Positions 26,089 to 35,367 of a DNA stretch of 64,000 nucleotides are shown here, in pieces; position 1 is the stretch's first letter; each line of letters opens with the position of its first letter. The position numbers were made by a program, and so were the translations under genes. The notes below the pieces were generated by a model. It was not told where the DNA came from and ran no database searches. It was given only the letters and a program-made list of their open reading frames with translations. Origin of the DNA: Cyclobacterium sp. (lineage in GTDB: Bacteria > Bacteroidota > Bacteroidia > Cytophagales > Cyclobacteriaceae); assembly GCF_014762705.1 (NCBI RefSeq), contig NZ_JABURL010000068.1, forward strand, positions 19,790-83,789. The letters are read 5' to 3'.

Positions 26089-27105
26089 TTAGAATTTTCC
26101 TTCTCGTTCCTGAAAATGCGTAGGTTTGTTTAATATTTCTCCTTTCTGAAGTATCCATTCAGCGGTCATTTCTATCATTTCAAGCAAGGATGTCCCGGGA
26201 TACCCAAACAGGCGGTGACAGCGGGAAGCATTATTGAGTAATACATAAGGTTCCGGTTCATTTTTAAAAACCGGAGCCCTTCCGAAAATCCTTCCAAAAA
26301 TATCGGCCACCTGATGGATGCTGATGGTTTCAGGGCCTGTAACGTTAAGCAGTTTTGGGGGGCTGCTTGTATGTAAAAGCGAACGAATGGCGATTTCGTT
26401 GGCGTCCCCTTGCCATATGACGTTCATATGTCCGCTTCTCAGGTCAATGGCTTGTCCTTCGGAAACCATTTTCCCGATTTCAAGTAAGTTTCCATAACGC
26501 ATGTCAATGGCATAATTTAACCGGTAAATGAGCATGGGAATGCCATAGCGATGACTGAAATATTCGAATATCCTTTCCCTGCCCAGGCATGATTGGGCAT
26601 ATTCACCCAGAGGTTCAGGGGCTGTATCTTCCGTGGCACCTCCAGAGGCATAGTGTACAAAAGGATAAATATTTCCACTGGAAAAAATGACCATCCTCGA
26701 GTTTTTATATTTTTCTGAAACCCGGCCGGGAAGGTAGGCATTCATGGCCCAGGTAGTATGTGCATCTCCGGAGGTTCCAAATTTTTTCCCTGCCATATAA
26801 ATTACATTTTCAGCCTGGGGTAGGGCCTGTAAAGCTTCATCATCCAATAAATCGGCACTGATACACTGAAGTCCGTGGTCCTGAAGATCGGCCTTTGTGC
26901 CCGCGTCTGAAAATCGAGAGACACCGATTACCTTTTTTTTCAGGTTGGCAGAATTAACGGCTCTTAGGATCAGTTTTGCAAGGCTGGGTCCCATCTTTCC
27001 TCCTACTCCCAAAATAATAATGTCCCCCTCAATCCTTTTTAAATCATTAATGAGCGCTTTAGAGGGGCTACTGAGTCTTTCTTCAAGTTCTGCTATGGAT
27101 TTCAT
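26089..27105 (-). CDS. NAD-dependent epimerase/dehydratase-family protein (catalytic Lys replaced)
   Basis: A 338-residue extended short-chain dehydrogenase. The Rossmann turn is LGVGGKMG, followed by an active-site segment VIFSSGNIYPF. The YxxxK motif appears as YAQSC, so the usual catalytic Lys is a Cys (confirmed by codon TGC on the minus strand). It is the first gene of a two-gene operon with the DHDPS-like aldolase, 3 nt apart, suggesting linked steps on one sugar-acid intermediate. The substrate is not known. A palindromic repeat element lies directly upstream at 27129-27297. Confidence 0.75.
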   Translation of the reverse strand: MKSIAELEERLSSPSKALINDLKRIEGDIIILGVGGKMGPSLAKLILRAVNSANLKKKVIGVSRFSDAGTKADLQDHGLQCISADLLDDEALQALPQAENVIYMAGKKFGTSGDAHTTWAMNAYLPGRVSEKYKNSRMVIFSSGNIYPFVHYASGGATEDTAPEPLGEYAQSCLGRERIFEYFSHRYGIPMLIYRLNYAIDMRYGNLLEIGKMVSEGQAIDLRSGHMNVIWQGDANEIAIRSLLHTSSPPKLLNVTGPETISIHQVADIFGRIFGRAPVFKNEPEPYVLLNNASRCHRLFGYPGTSLLEMIEMTAEWILQKGEILNKPTHFQEREGKF

Positions 27106-27128
27106 AAGATTATTATTGTTTTTTAGCG

Positions 27129-27206
27129 GCCATATGGCATCTTTGACGATTTAAATAATTATTGCCCTGCGTGTTTAATGAATGATTTTAATCGTGTCGA
27201 TTTCAT
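27129..27206 (-). repeat. Palindromic interspersed repeat, copy A
   Basis: Two long arms (27145-27163 and 27177-27198) built on GACGATTTAAATAATT and ATGATTTTAATCGTGTC can pair into a ~17-bp imperfect stem. The element ends with TCGATTTCAT. It shares this structure nearly base for base with the copy at 53964-54083, and lies 24 nt upstream of the epimerase-like gene. Confidence 0.7.
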
Positions 27207-27297
27207 GTGTTTATAATTGTCTCTAAGTTGCCACATGGTATCTCGCATGTTGGATAATCATTCCTCCGTGTGTCGCTTGCGACATGCTCGATTTCAT
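27207..27297 (-). repeat. Palindromic interspersed repeat, copy B
   Basis: Directly follows copy A. It starts GTGTTTATAATTGT, contains CCACATGG and ATCTCGCATG, then the dyad GTCGC-TT-GCGAC and ends GCTCGATTTCAT. It aligns along its length with copy D at 43362-43452, where the central dyad reads TGACG-TTCT-CGTCA instead. Confidence 0.7.
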
Positions 27298-27503
27298 CGG
27301 ATTATATTTTATTTTTCAAAGGTCATAAAATACCCACCCGCCACTATAAGGCGGGCTGGCTGGCCTGAACCGTTTTTTTTTTTCGGTGGAAATGCGCATG
27401 GCCAATAATCATCCCTGTGTTTGACGATTTCAACATGGTTGATTTAATGGATTAAACAGAGCTTTACCATAGTTTTGTATTTCTAATATGATTCGGGCAC
27501 TAT
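27298..27503. repeat. Degenerate repeat copies and GC-rich hairpin upstream of NRAMP gene end
   Basis: This part of the 398-nt gap (27106-27503) has a CCCGCC/GGCGGG hairpin (27337-27355), a T-run at 27371-27381, and a further partial repeat copy (CATGGCCAATAATCATCCC ... GACGATTTCAACATGG, about 27400-27440). No gene is visible. Confidence 0.45.
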
Positions 27504-28700
27504 TCATTTCAAAAATAAATTTACACCATTGCTTACCGCCAGGGTAAGCAAAACGAGCAAGCCAAGAACCCCAAGAATATTTGACAGTTTTTTATTCTTC
27601 AATTCGCCCATGATATTAGCATCATTTCCGATCAGAAACAAACCAAATCCTATGAATGGAACGGCAAAAATAGTGATCCCCTGGGCAAAAACAATCAGCT
27701 CCAGCGGAAGGCGTCCAAAAATGAGTGCCACTGCAGCTCCGATAACAATCACCAGAGAAATCAGTAATTTAACAGGAAGCCCATTCAGATCTCTTCCAAG
27801 GGATAAGGCATCCGCCAGGAGTGTACCCCCTATACTGGCATTTCCAAGTAAGGAGGAGAAAGAAGCCCCAAACAAACCCACCATAAATACCAGAAAGGAA
27901 AACTGACCATAAACCGGTGCCAAAGCAAGCCCCATATCCCCGGCAGAACTTACTCCCACACCTTTAGGGTACAAAATTGTGGCCGCACTCAACATGATCA
28001 TAGATGAGATGATACCCAAAACCATTATTCCTGTAAAACTTTCGGTAAGGGCTTCTTGCTTTTGAGATTTTTTCCAGCCTTTTTCCTGGACCAAATAGGA
28101 CTGGTAAAATGCTCCGGCAATGGAAAAACTGGATGCTACCAGGGCAATTACCAAAACAAAAGAACCTTTGGGTATGGCAGGAAACAATCCATTTACTACC
28201 TCTCCAAAATCAGGAGGAGCCAAGACAAGCGTAAGAAGGAAAGAGATCAGCATGATGGCCACCATCAGAATCATCACTTTTTCCAGTACTTTATAAAAGC
28301 TCTTGAAAAACAGCAATGAAATCGCCAATAATGAAATAAATACAATCCATAAGGCATTTGACCCCCCCAGGAATTCGGAAAGGGCCAGACCCGCCCCAAC
28401 GGTATTTCCTGCCTGGAAAGAGGCTGTCACAAAGAAAAGACCAAAGCCGGCAATCCATGCAGCGGCTTTTCCCCACTTTTCTCTGAATAAGTTGATCAGG
28501 GAAGTATTTGCAGCCAAGCCAATCCTTGCCCCCATTCCGGTAAAAGTTAACATCAAAACAACGGCTACAAGGATCACCCAAAGTAACTGATAGCCATAAA
28601 CTGCCCCAAGTTTGGAAGTAATGGTAAGACTTCCCGGGCCAAACACCAAAGCGGCAGTAATCAATCCTGGCCCCAGGGATTTTATCCAGCGAATGATCAC
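27504..28700 (-). CDS. NRAMP-related membrane transporter with altered metal-site motifs (GTG start)
   Basis: A 398-residue polytopic inner-membrane protein with about 10-11 hydrophobic segments, of the NRAMP (SLC11) family. In helix 1 the DPGN metal-site motif reads GPGS (residues 21-24). In helix 6 the MPH motif is missing (SFSIAGAFYQSYL, 191-203). Such changes are seen in NRAMP-related proteins that do not carry manganese or iron in the normal way, some of which transport Mg2+. The substrate is therefore open. The start is GTG at 28698-28700: an in-frame TAA stands two codons upstream and no ATG is near. Confidence 0.78.
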   Translation of the reverse strand: MIIRWIKSLGPGLITAALVFGPGSLTITSKLGAVYGYQLLWVILVAVVLMLTFTGMGARIGLAANTSLINLFREKWGKAAAWIAGFGLFFVTASFQAGNTVGAGLALSEFLGGSNALWIVFISLLAISLLFFKSFYKVLEKVMILMVAIMLISFLLTLVLAPPDFGEVVNGLFPAIPKGSFVLVIALVASSFSIAGAFYQSYLVQEKGWKKSQKQEALTESFTGIMVLGIISSMIMLSAATILYPKGVGVSSAGDMGLALAPVYGQFSFLVFMVGLFGASFSSLLGNASIGGTLLADALSLGRDLNGLPVKLLISLVIVIGAAVALIFGRLPLELIVFAQGITIFAVPFIGFGLFLIGNDANIMGELKNKKLSNILGVLGLLVLLTLAVSNGVNLFLK

Positions 28701-28756
28701 AGGTTAATGGATTTATACATCAGGGGAATAATTCTTTTACGGAGACTGATAAGCAA

Positions 28757-29257
28757 TTAAAAATGTCTTCTATTGAAAATTTCAGTTAATATCACTGCAT
28801 CTCTGGCAGAGTCGGTATTTTTTAAAATCCTGGCATATTTGCTCCTTCCTGAATATTCTTCTGCTACATCCACCACCTCACCCAGGATCTTTTTGTCATC
28901 CTCCAGATCCACCTGATCATCTAGTTTTACCAAAGGTTGCTTGATATCCCGGTACGGGTCTTTATACGAACCCTCAATTTCGGGAATTGTAGCAGGTTCC
29001 GGCTTGACAGGCTTTCTGGAAAATTCAGGTTCCGATTCCGTAACCACTTCCTCACCATCGTATTCCAGATCCCTTTCCCTCTCCGACTGCTCATTGCGAA
29101 TTTCCCTGAGCAACTCTTCAAATGAAGGACCTTTCTTAGGGACCTTATCTGTTGTCTCCGGATCATTCTCCATCTCCGGGGTTTTCTTCTTGGCAAAAGA
29201 AGTGTAAATAAAATAAATGATGATGGCAATGATATAGAATATCGTTCCTGAATCCAT
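28757..29257 (-). CDS. Membrane-anchored acidic protein, unknown function
   Basis: A 166-residue protein with one N-terminal transmembrane segment (TIFYIIAIIIYFIYTSF, residues 4-20) and a charged cytoplasmic tail rich in Glu, Lys and Pro. The C-terminus (SARDAVILTEIFNRRHF) looks conserved in related Cytophagales proteins, ending at a fixed RRHF-type tail. The middle is likely disordered. No catalytic motif is present. It may be co-transcribed with the NRAMP-related gene 56 nt downstream. Confidence 0.6.
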   Translation of the reverse strand: MDSGTIFYIIAIIIYFIYTSFAKKKTPEMENDPETTDKVPKKGPSFEELLREIRNEQSERERDLEYDGEEVVTESEPEFSRKPVKPEPATIPEIEGSYKDPYRDIKQPLVKLDDQVDLEDDKKILGEVVDVAEEYSGRSKYARILKNTDSARDAVILTEIFNRRHF

Positions 29258-29546
29258 TGTACTGTCGCTTTAAAACTTCAATTTACAAAAATTAATCGTT
29301 TCAAACTTACTTTTTGGACGGAAGACCTGAATTTAATAATGGCCTGACAAAGGTTTTCCAATTCACAAATGAATTACAACCAACTTGAATCGCTTCAGAA
29401 CCAGTCCTCCAAATGAGATAATTATATGATTTAGCTCAGTTTTCAATAAGAAAAGCAATTTTTATTGTAATATTTAAATTTATTTTTTTTATATTCATAT
29501 TACAAAAAAGAGGTAGTAAAACCAATTACATTAACCCTACGCTGAG

Positions 29547-30089
29547 ATGAAAACTAAAAAAAGAACACCCGACGTACTTGATGAAATGCAGATTGATTTT
29601 CCGAATCTTCTCGTGAAAACCCAACATGGAAATGTTTACTTAAAATCGATGATCAACAACAAAAGGACGATCCTGTGCATCAATCCTTCAGAAATAATCC
29701 CATCAAATACGGCAGAAACGAAGGATTTTATTGGTATCCTGAAAAAATTAAAAGACATGAATTTTCACCTGATCGGCTTCAACAGAAAGTCATTCAGAGA
29801 GCACTTAAAATCTTTGAATTGGGTCAATTCTTATATCAGGGAAGAATTGATTTTTCCTATATTTTATCAGGCTGAGAATGAGCAAAAAGAATATCTGGAA
29901 GAAAAACTATCTGAAACAAATGACCTGAAAAACCCTGTCTATTTTCTCGATAAAAACGGAACCATAAAAATGATTTTGAACGGTGACAAACCTGACAACC
30001 GGAGTCTGGAAAAAATCATGGAACTTGCATCCAAATTGGTATTGGGAGAACAAAGTTTCCAGAAGGACATGGTACTAAGGGACAATTGA
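29547..30089 (+). CDS. Peroxiredoxin-like fold protein lacking the peroxidatic Cys
   Basis: A 180-residue cytosolic protein. The order DFPNLLVKTQHGNVYLKSMINNKRTILCINPSE...FPIFYQ...PVYFLDKNGTIKMIL matches an AhpC/TSA thioredoxin fold. The segment INPSEIIPSN lines up with the FYPxDFTPGC active-site loop, with Asn54 where the peroxidatic Cys should stand; Cys44 is elsewhere in a buried strand. It is probably a redox-dead member. A hairpin (CTAAGGGA/TCCCTTAG, 30075-30097) covers its stop codon but lacks a T-run. Function not known. Confidence 0.55.
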   Translation: MKTKKRTPDVLDEMQIDFPNLLVKTQHGNVYLKSMINNKRTILCINPSEIIPSNTAETKDFIGILKKLKDMNFHLIGFNRKSFREHLKSLNWVNSYIREELIFPIFYQAENEQKEYLEEKLSETNDLKNPVYFLDKNGTIKMILNGDKPDNRSLEKIMELASKLVLGEQSFQKDMVLRDN

Positions 30090-30115
30090 TCCCTTAGCAC
30101 CATATACCGCCTAGC

Positions 30116-30583
30116 TCAGTTTTCAATGGATTCCTTCATCAACTGTGGATGGAGATTGTTGTCTTTTAATTTGCCTATTTTACTCTTATTATCCTCTTTT
30201 TCAGTTTTACTCATTTCTTTGTTTTCGCTGTATTTCTTAATACAAGCTTCCACTTCGGCACCGGTCTCAATTTTTATTTTATTGGAAAGTACCGAACCAT
30301 GAACTACACCAGTTTCACCAATGATGGTGATGTCTGTAGCCACAACCTCACCTACAACCTCCCCTAAAATTGAAATGTGACTGGCTTTAACATTGCCAAT
30401 GATCTGTCCGGTCTTGCCTATGATCACCTTTTTGGTGGTAGTCAGGTTGCCCTGAATGATTCCTTCAACCCTAATATCATTGCTGGAATCAATGTCTCCT
30501 ATCATCCTGAACCCAGGAGCAAAAAAGGAGGTTGAACTTGGCCCATCCATAGCAGGGTTGGATTTTTTTTCTGAGGTCCACAT
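30116..30583 (-). CDS. Bactofilin (polymer-forming cytoskeletal protein)
   Basis: A 155-residue bactofilin (DUF583). The core (residues ~22-115) is a right-handed beta-helix repeat: GDIDSSNDIRVEGIIQGNLTTTKKVIIGKTGQIIGNVKASHISILGEVVGEV..., with regular hydrophobic spacing and Gly turns. The ends are disordered, as usual for the family; the C-terminal tail is lysine/glutamate rich. Bactofilins self-assemble into filaments at the inner membrane and position cell-wall enzymes. No peptidase partner gene is adjacent. Confidence 0.9.
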   Translation of the reverse strand: MWTSEKKSNPAMDGPSSTSFFAPGFRMIGDIDSSNDIRVEGIIQGNLTTTKKVIIGKTGQIIGNVKASHISILGEVVGEVVATDITIIGETGVVHGSVLSNKIKIETGAEVEACIKKYSENKEMSKTEKEDNKSKIGKLKDNNLHPQLMKESIEN

Positions 30584-31239
30584 GATCTTTTCTTATTAAG
30601 TTAAAAACGCTTTAAGTGATTAATTTACCTAGTTCAAATAATACAATAATCTCTAATTATATTTTAAATATAGAACTTAAAAAAATGATGTGCAAGAAAA
30701 AATTTTACAAAGCATTTTCTAGTAATTTAAATTATTTTTACCGTATATATTATTGGTTTTTAATTTTTCATTGTTATTTATACTCATTTAATAGGCCATT
30801 TATCAAATTTATCGGTAAAGGGTAATGAAATATTATATACCTTTTTCAATATTATTTTTCACTAATCAAAACTTACGGATATGAAACTCAATAAACAGGC
30901 ACCCAAATGCATAAATCTAGAACTATTATCCCAAATCCAATATTTTTTTTATTCAGGCTACTTTAGTTTAAATAATTTACAAGTGAGGTTTATCCATAGA
31001 TAAAAACCATTTTAATTGTAACTTTTAGCAAACAGACCAAAACACAGCAACTTCCGAACAATTTAAAATTATAATTAATATTTTTTCATTTATATATATT
31101 TGAATATAGGTTATTTTTTTGAATTCAAACCTTATTTTTTTAAATTCGGTTTTGTTTATCTTGTATTAAGTCATAAATTCGAAATACAGAAGATTAAATT
31201 TTAAAAAGCTGGATTTCCGGGTTAAATTAAAGTTGCAGC
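30584..31239. other. AT-rich intergenic region
   Basis: A 656-nt region markedly richer in A and T than the rest, with many poly-A and poly-T tracts. It has no hairpin or repeat I can define. A 69-codon frame at 30616-30825 has Phe/Tyr/Lys/Asn-biased composition typical of chance reading of AT-rich DNA. It contains the promoters of bactofilin and of the receiver-domain gene. Confidence 0.5.
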
Positions 31240-31668
31240 ATGAAACAGAAACTTGAAACCATAATTGTGGATGACGATATTTTGACGCTACATTATATAA
31301 AGAAAATTGTCAAAACATCACCGATTGATGGCCCGATACATACTTCGGAGAATGGAAAACTTGCATTTCAGATTCTGGAAAACAGGAAAGATGATTTTGA
31401 TACCATATTGGTCTTTTTGGATATCAACATGCCTGTAATGGATGGATGGTCATTTTTGGAATTGCTGCAGGAAAAAACCTATAAAAACAAAATTCAGGTG
31501 GTTATGGTGACTTCTTCCACTGACCCTGCAGACAAAGCCAGATCCAACAAATACCCACAGGTAATCGGTTACCTTGAAAAACCCGTCTATCCACAGGTAT
31601 TTACAGAAATCTACAACCTGTTCGATAAAAACATTGTCATAACCAAAAACAAAGATTCCATCAATTGA
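31240..31668 (+). CDS. Single-domain response regulator (CheY-like)
   Basis: A 142-residue receiver domain with no output domain. Acidic pocket IIVDDD (residues 8-13), phosphoacceptor Asp61 in FLDINMPVMDGW, switch Thr91 in VMVTSS and Lys114 in LEKPV are all present, so phosphorylation should occur. The nearest histidine kinase is not in the window. Such single-domain regulators act by protein contact, for instance in phosphorelays. It lies 138 nt upstream of smc, which has its own promoter. Confidence 0.9.
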   Translation: MKQKLETIIVDDDILTLHYIKKIVKTSPIDGPIHTSENGKLAFQILENRKDDFDTILVFLDINMPVMDGWSFLELLQEKTYKNKIQVVMVTSSTDPADKARSNKYPQVIGYLEKPVYPQVFTEIYNLFDKNIVITKNKDSIN

Positions 31669-31755
31669 TGGCAGATCCATACCAAACCCGGTCAAACAGA
31701 CAAATCCGCTAATCCCCTGACTTGATTTTTCTTCTATATCCATGCTCCTGCTTCC

Positions 31756-31785
31756 TTGCAAATTGCAGGGATTGGGTTAAATTTG
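31756..31785 (+). promoter_or_regulatory. Bacteroidetes-type promoter of smc
   Basis: TTG (31756-31758), a 19-nt spacer and TAAATTTG (31778-31785) match the -33/-7 consensus exactly. The expected start of transcription is about 15 nt before the smc ATG at 31807, giving a very short leader. Confidence 0.75.
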
Positions 31786-31806
31786 TTTGGCATTAAATGA
31801 ACCTGC

Positions 31807-34800
31807 ATGCAGCTTTCCAAACTAGAGATTAGAGGCTTTAAAAGTTTCGGTGACAAGGTATTGATCCATTTTGATAAGGGTATCACCGGTATTGTTGGGC
31901 CAAATGGTTGCGGGAAATCAAATGTGGTAGATGCTATCCGCTGGGTTTTGGGCGAGCAAAAAACCAGGATGCTCCGTTCCGACAAGATGGAAAATGTCAT
32001 TTTTAACGGAACAAAAAACCGCAAACCACTGAACATGGCAGAAGTCTCCCTGACTTTTGAGAACACCAAAAACCTACTGCCCACAGAATACACCCATGTA
32101 ACCATAACCAGAAGGTACTACCGCTCTGGTGAAAGTGAATACTTGCTCAACGGAGTCACCTGCCGCTTGAAGGACATTACCAACCTTTTTCTGGATACTG
32201 GCATCAACTCCAATAGCTATGCCATCATCGAATTGAAAATGATCGATGAACTGCTCAACGATAAAAACAATTCCAGACGGGATTTATTTGAGGAGGCAGC
32301 AGGAATATCCAAGTTTAAAACCCGGAAAAAAGAGACTTTAAGAAAATTAGAGGATACCGATGCGGACCTGGACCGCGTTGAAGACCTCTTGTTTGAAATA
32401 GAAAAAAACCTCAAATCCCTGGAAAAGCAAGCCAGACAGGCGGTTCGCTATTTCGAACTAAAAAAAGAATACAAATCTCTGAGCATCGCCCTTGCAAAAA
32501 AGGGAGTGAAAGACCATAGGGACACCCTTATCAGTCTCAATCAAAAATTAGAAGCAGAAAGTGACCAAAAAGTACAACTGAATTCAGCCATTGCAGCAAA
32601 GGAGGCAGCCCTGGAAGCATTAAAATCGGGCATGGTGAATAAGGAAAAGCTACTGTCCACCCGGCAAAAAACACTCAATGAACATGTGCTGAAAATCCGT
32701 CAGTTTGAAAGCGATAAAAAAATAAAAAACGAACGACTGCGCTTTCTTCAGGATAAATCAGAGCAGCTCAGAACACAAATAGACCAGGACAAAAAAAGCA
32801 ATGAAAGAGCGGGGTTTAGTATTAAATCTTTGGAGCAGGAAAAACAGGTTGCCGAGAAGCTGATTGCAGAAAAAGAACAACTGGTTCAGGAACTGAAAGC
32901 GGTCTATGAAGAAAAAAAACTACAGCATGGCAGCTATCAGGAAAAACAAAAAGTCCTGCAAAGCAACTATTCCCGAAAAAGGGATGAGATGTATCAGCTC
33001 AGTAAGAATCAGGAAATAAAACAAATCCAACTCAACAGCCTGAAACAGGAGTTGGAAAAAACCGCCACGGATGACAGTAGCCAGGTGGAAAATCTGGCTG
33101 GATTTACCGAGAGTTTGAAAGCAATCCAGGATCAATTGGACAAAGAAAACCGGGAATTACGGCAAATAAAGGCTGAGGAAGAAAGTCATCAGCTGAAATT
33201 GGAAGAAGCCACCCGTACCCTGGACCTTATACGTGATGAATCGACCCAGATCAACAGGAAGCTGGATGCCAAAAGTAATGAGTTTCAACTCACCAAGTCC
33301 CTGGTAGACAACCTGGAAGGATTTCCGGAGGCCATTAAATTTTTAAAGAAAAACAGCAACTGGGGCAAAAACAAACCTCTGCTTTCGGATATATTGACAA
33401 CTGATGAGAAGTACCGCGTCACCATAGAAAATTTTCTGGAAAACTACATGAATTACTATGTGGTTGAAACAGAAAAGGAAGCCATAGAAGCCGTAAAATT
33501 ATTGAGTGATGCAGGGAAGGGAAAGGCACATTTTTTTATTTTGGACAGGTTTGAAAAATTCCGACCTTCTCAGAACAAACTGTTCTCAGACGCAGTGGCC
33601 GCCACTGAGATTATTGAATATGATGGTAAATACGCACCACTTGTAGCCTATCTCCTGGACGATGTATATATTTTTAATGGTGATATCCATCAGGTTCCCA
33701 AAACACAGGAAGCGATTTTTATTACAGAAAGCGGTAAATTTATAGACCGTCAATTCACCATTTCGGGCGGATCTGTTGGCCTGTTTGAAGGCAAAAGGAT
33801 AGGAAGGGCCAAAAATCTGGAGAAATTGGACAAAGAAATCAAGTCCCTGCAAAAAAAGATCACTGAGGTCCGAACCAATTTGGATAAAAAAGCAGCAGAG
33901 GTTTCTAAATTAAAAGCACTTAATTTCAAGCAGCCCCTTGAGGAAAAACAAAAAATTGTCAATGAACTGAACCAGGAGCACATCTCTTTAAAAACCAAAA
34001 AGGAGCAATTGGCAGAAATGCTTTCCTCCAATGCCAACAAAAAAGAGGACATCCAGGAAAAACTTTATCAGCTATCCGAAGAATTAGAGGCGTTGGTACC
34101 GCAGCTTGCCAATCAAAAGGAGGATTTTGCCGATCTTGAGGAAGAAATCAACGAAATAAACCTGGCCTTACAGGAAGCTGCCGAAGATCTCTCCCTCCGC
34201 TCTTCTCAATACAATGAGGAGAATATTCAATATCACCAACACCTGAATAAATTACAAAGCATCGAGCAGGAAATAGGTTTCAAACAAAGTACTTATGAAA
34301 ACAGCAAGGAACGCATAGAAACCGCTCAACTCGAGATGGGTCGCACAGATCAGGAAATCAAATCGTTGATTGACAATAATGAAATCAAAGATGATGAGCT
34401 CATCGAACTATATGGAGAAAAAGAAGATATAGAAGAAGGAGTCAATGAGGCGGAAAAAGACTACTACGCTGTTCGGGGAGAAATCGATGAAGTAGAAAAA
34501 TCCATTAGAGAAATCCAGAAACGCAAAGAACAGGTAGATAGCCTGGTGATGGAATTGCAGCAGGCAGCCAATGAAATCAATCTCAAGCTCAACGGTTTAA
34601 AAGAGAGATTAAGTGTGGAGTTTGAAATTGACCTGGATCAACTGATGCAGGATGATCCGGAACCGGATGCGCAATTTGAAGGAAAGGATGAGGCCTTCAT
34701 CAAAGAAGAGGTCAGCAAAGTCAAGCAAAAGCTTGAAAGAATGGGACCGGTAAATCCCATGGCCATGGAAGCTTATGATGAAATTAAAGAAAGACATACC

Positions 34801-35367
34801 TTTATTACGGAACAAAGAGATGATTTGCAAAAAGCAAAAGCATCTTTGGTGACCACCATTAACGAAATCGACCAGGTGGCCCGGGAGACATTCCTGGATG
34901 CCTTTGACAAAATAAAAACCAATTTCGTCAAAGTATTCAGGTCGCTTTTTACAGAAGAGGATGATTGTGACCTCAAATTGGCAGATCCGGATTTACCATT
35001 GGAAAGCAGCATAGAAATCATTGCCAAACCAAAGGGAAAAAGGCCTTTATCCATCAACCAGCTATCGGGAGGAGAAAAAACGCTGACTGCTACTTCTCTG
35101 CTATTCTCCATCTACCTTCTGAAACCAGCTCCCTTTTGTATTTTTGATGAGGTGGATGCTCCTCTTGATGATGCCAATATTGATAAATTCAATCAAATCA
35201 TTCAGAAATTCTCCAATGAATCCCAATTCATCATCGTCACACACAATAAACGAACGATGGCAAGTACAGACATCATCTATGGCATTACCATGATAGAAGC
35301 TGGAATTTCAAGAGTGGTGCCTGTGGATTTGCGGGAACTTGTAGAGAATGACGGTGAAGAGATATAA
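31807..35367 (+). CDS. smc: Chromosome segregation ATPase SMC
   Basis: A 1186-residue SMC protein. Walker A is GPNGCGKSN (residues 31-39); two long coiled-coil arms (about 170-500 and 670-1000) flank a hinge domain around 510-640 with Gly-rich FTISGGSVGLFEGKRIGR at its end. The C-terminal head has signature LSGGEKTLTATSLL and Walker B FCIFDEVDAPLDDANI. It forms the condensin core with ScpA/ScpB, which are not in the window. The stop codon lies inside the T-run of the opposing terminator of the YeeE gene. Confidence 0.97.
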   Translation: MQLSKLEIRGFKSFGDKVLIHFDKGITGIVGPNGCGKSNVVDAIRWVLGEQKTRMLRSDKMENVIFNGTKNRKPLNMAEVSLTFENTKNLLPTEYTHVTITRRYYRSGESEYLLNGVTCRLKDITNLFLDTGINSNSYAIIELKMIDELLNDKNNSRRDLFEEAAGISKFKTRKKETLRKLEDTDADLDRVEDLLFEIEKNLKSLEKQARQAVRYFELKKEYKSLSIALAKKGVKDHRDTLISLNQKLEAESDQKVQLNSAIAAKEAALEALKSGMVNKEKLLSTRQKTLNEHVLKIRQFESDKKIKNERLRFLQDKSEQLRTQIDQDKKSNERAGFSIKSLEQEKQVAEKLIAEKEQLVQELKAVYEEKKLQHGSYQEKQKVLQSNYSRKRDEMYQLSKNQEIKQIQLNSLKQELEKTATDDSSQVENLAGFTESLKAIQDQLDKENRELRQIKAEEESHQLKLEEATRTLDLIRDESTQINRKLDAKSNEFQLTKSLVDNLEGFPEAIKFLKKNSNWGKNKPLLSDILTTDEKYRVTIENFLENYMNYYVVETEKEAIEAVKLLSDAGKGKAHFFILDRFEKFRPSQNKLFSDAVAATEIIEYDGKYAPLVAYLLDDVYIFNGDIHQVPKTQEAIFITESGKFIDRQFTISGGSVGLFEGKRIGRAKNLEKLDKEIKSLQKKITEVRTNLDKKAAEVSKLKALNFKQPLEEKQKIVNELNQEHISLKTKKEQLAEMLSSNANKKEDIQEKLYQLSEELEALVPQLANQKEDFADLEEEINEINLALQEAAEDLSLRSSQYNEENIQYHQHLNKLQSIEQEIGFKQSTYENSKERIETAQLEMGRTDQEIKSLIDNNEIKDDELIELYGEKEDIEEGVNEAEKDYYAVRGEIDEVEKSIREIQKRKEQVDSLVMELQQAANEINLKLNGLKERLSVEFEIDLDQLMQDDPEPDAQFEGKDEAFIKEEVSKVKQKLERMGPVNPMAMEAYDEIKERHTFITEQRDDLQKAKASLVTTINEIDQVARETFLDAFDKIKTNFVKVFRSLFTEEDDCDLKLADPDLPLESSIEIIAKPKGKRPLSINQLSGGEKTLTATSLLFSIYLLKPAPFCIFDEVDAPLDDANIDKFNQIIQKFSNESQFIIVTHNKRTMASTDIIYGITMIEAGISRVVPVDLRELVENDGEEI

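Noticed and set aside
30075..30097. Hairpin CTAAGGGA/TCCCTTAG over the stop of the peroxiredoxin-like gene as a terminator
   Set aside because: The stem is perfect but there is no T-run after it on either strand.
30616..30825. A 69-codon plus-strand frame between bactofilin and the receiver-domain gene
   Set aside because: It lies in very AT-rich DNA with Phe/Tyr/Asn/Lys-biased composition, no start signal and no recognisable domain.
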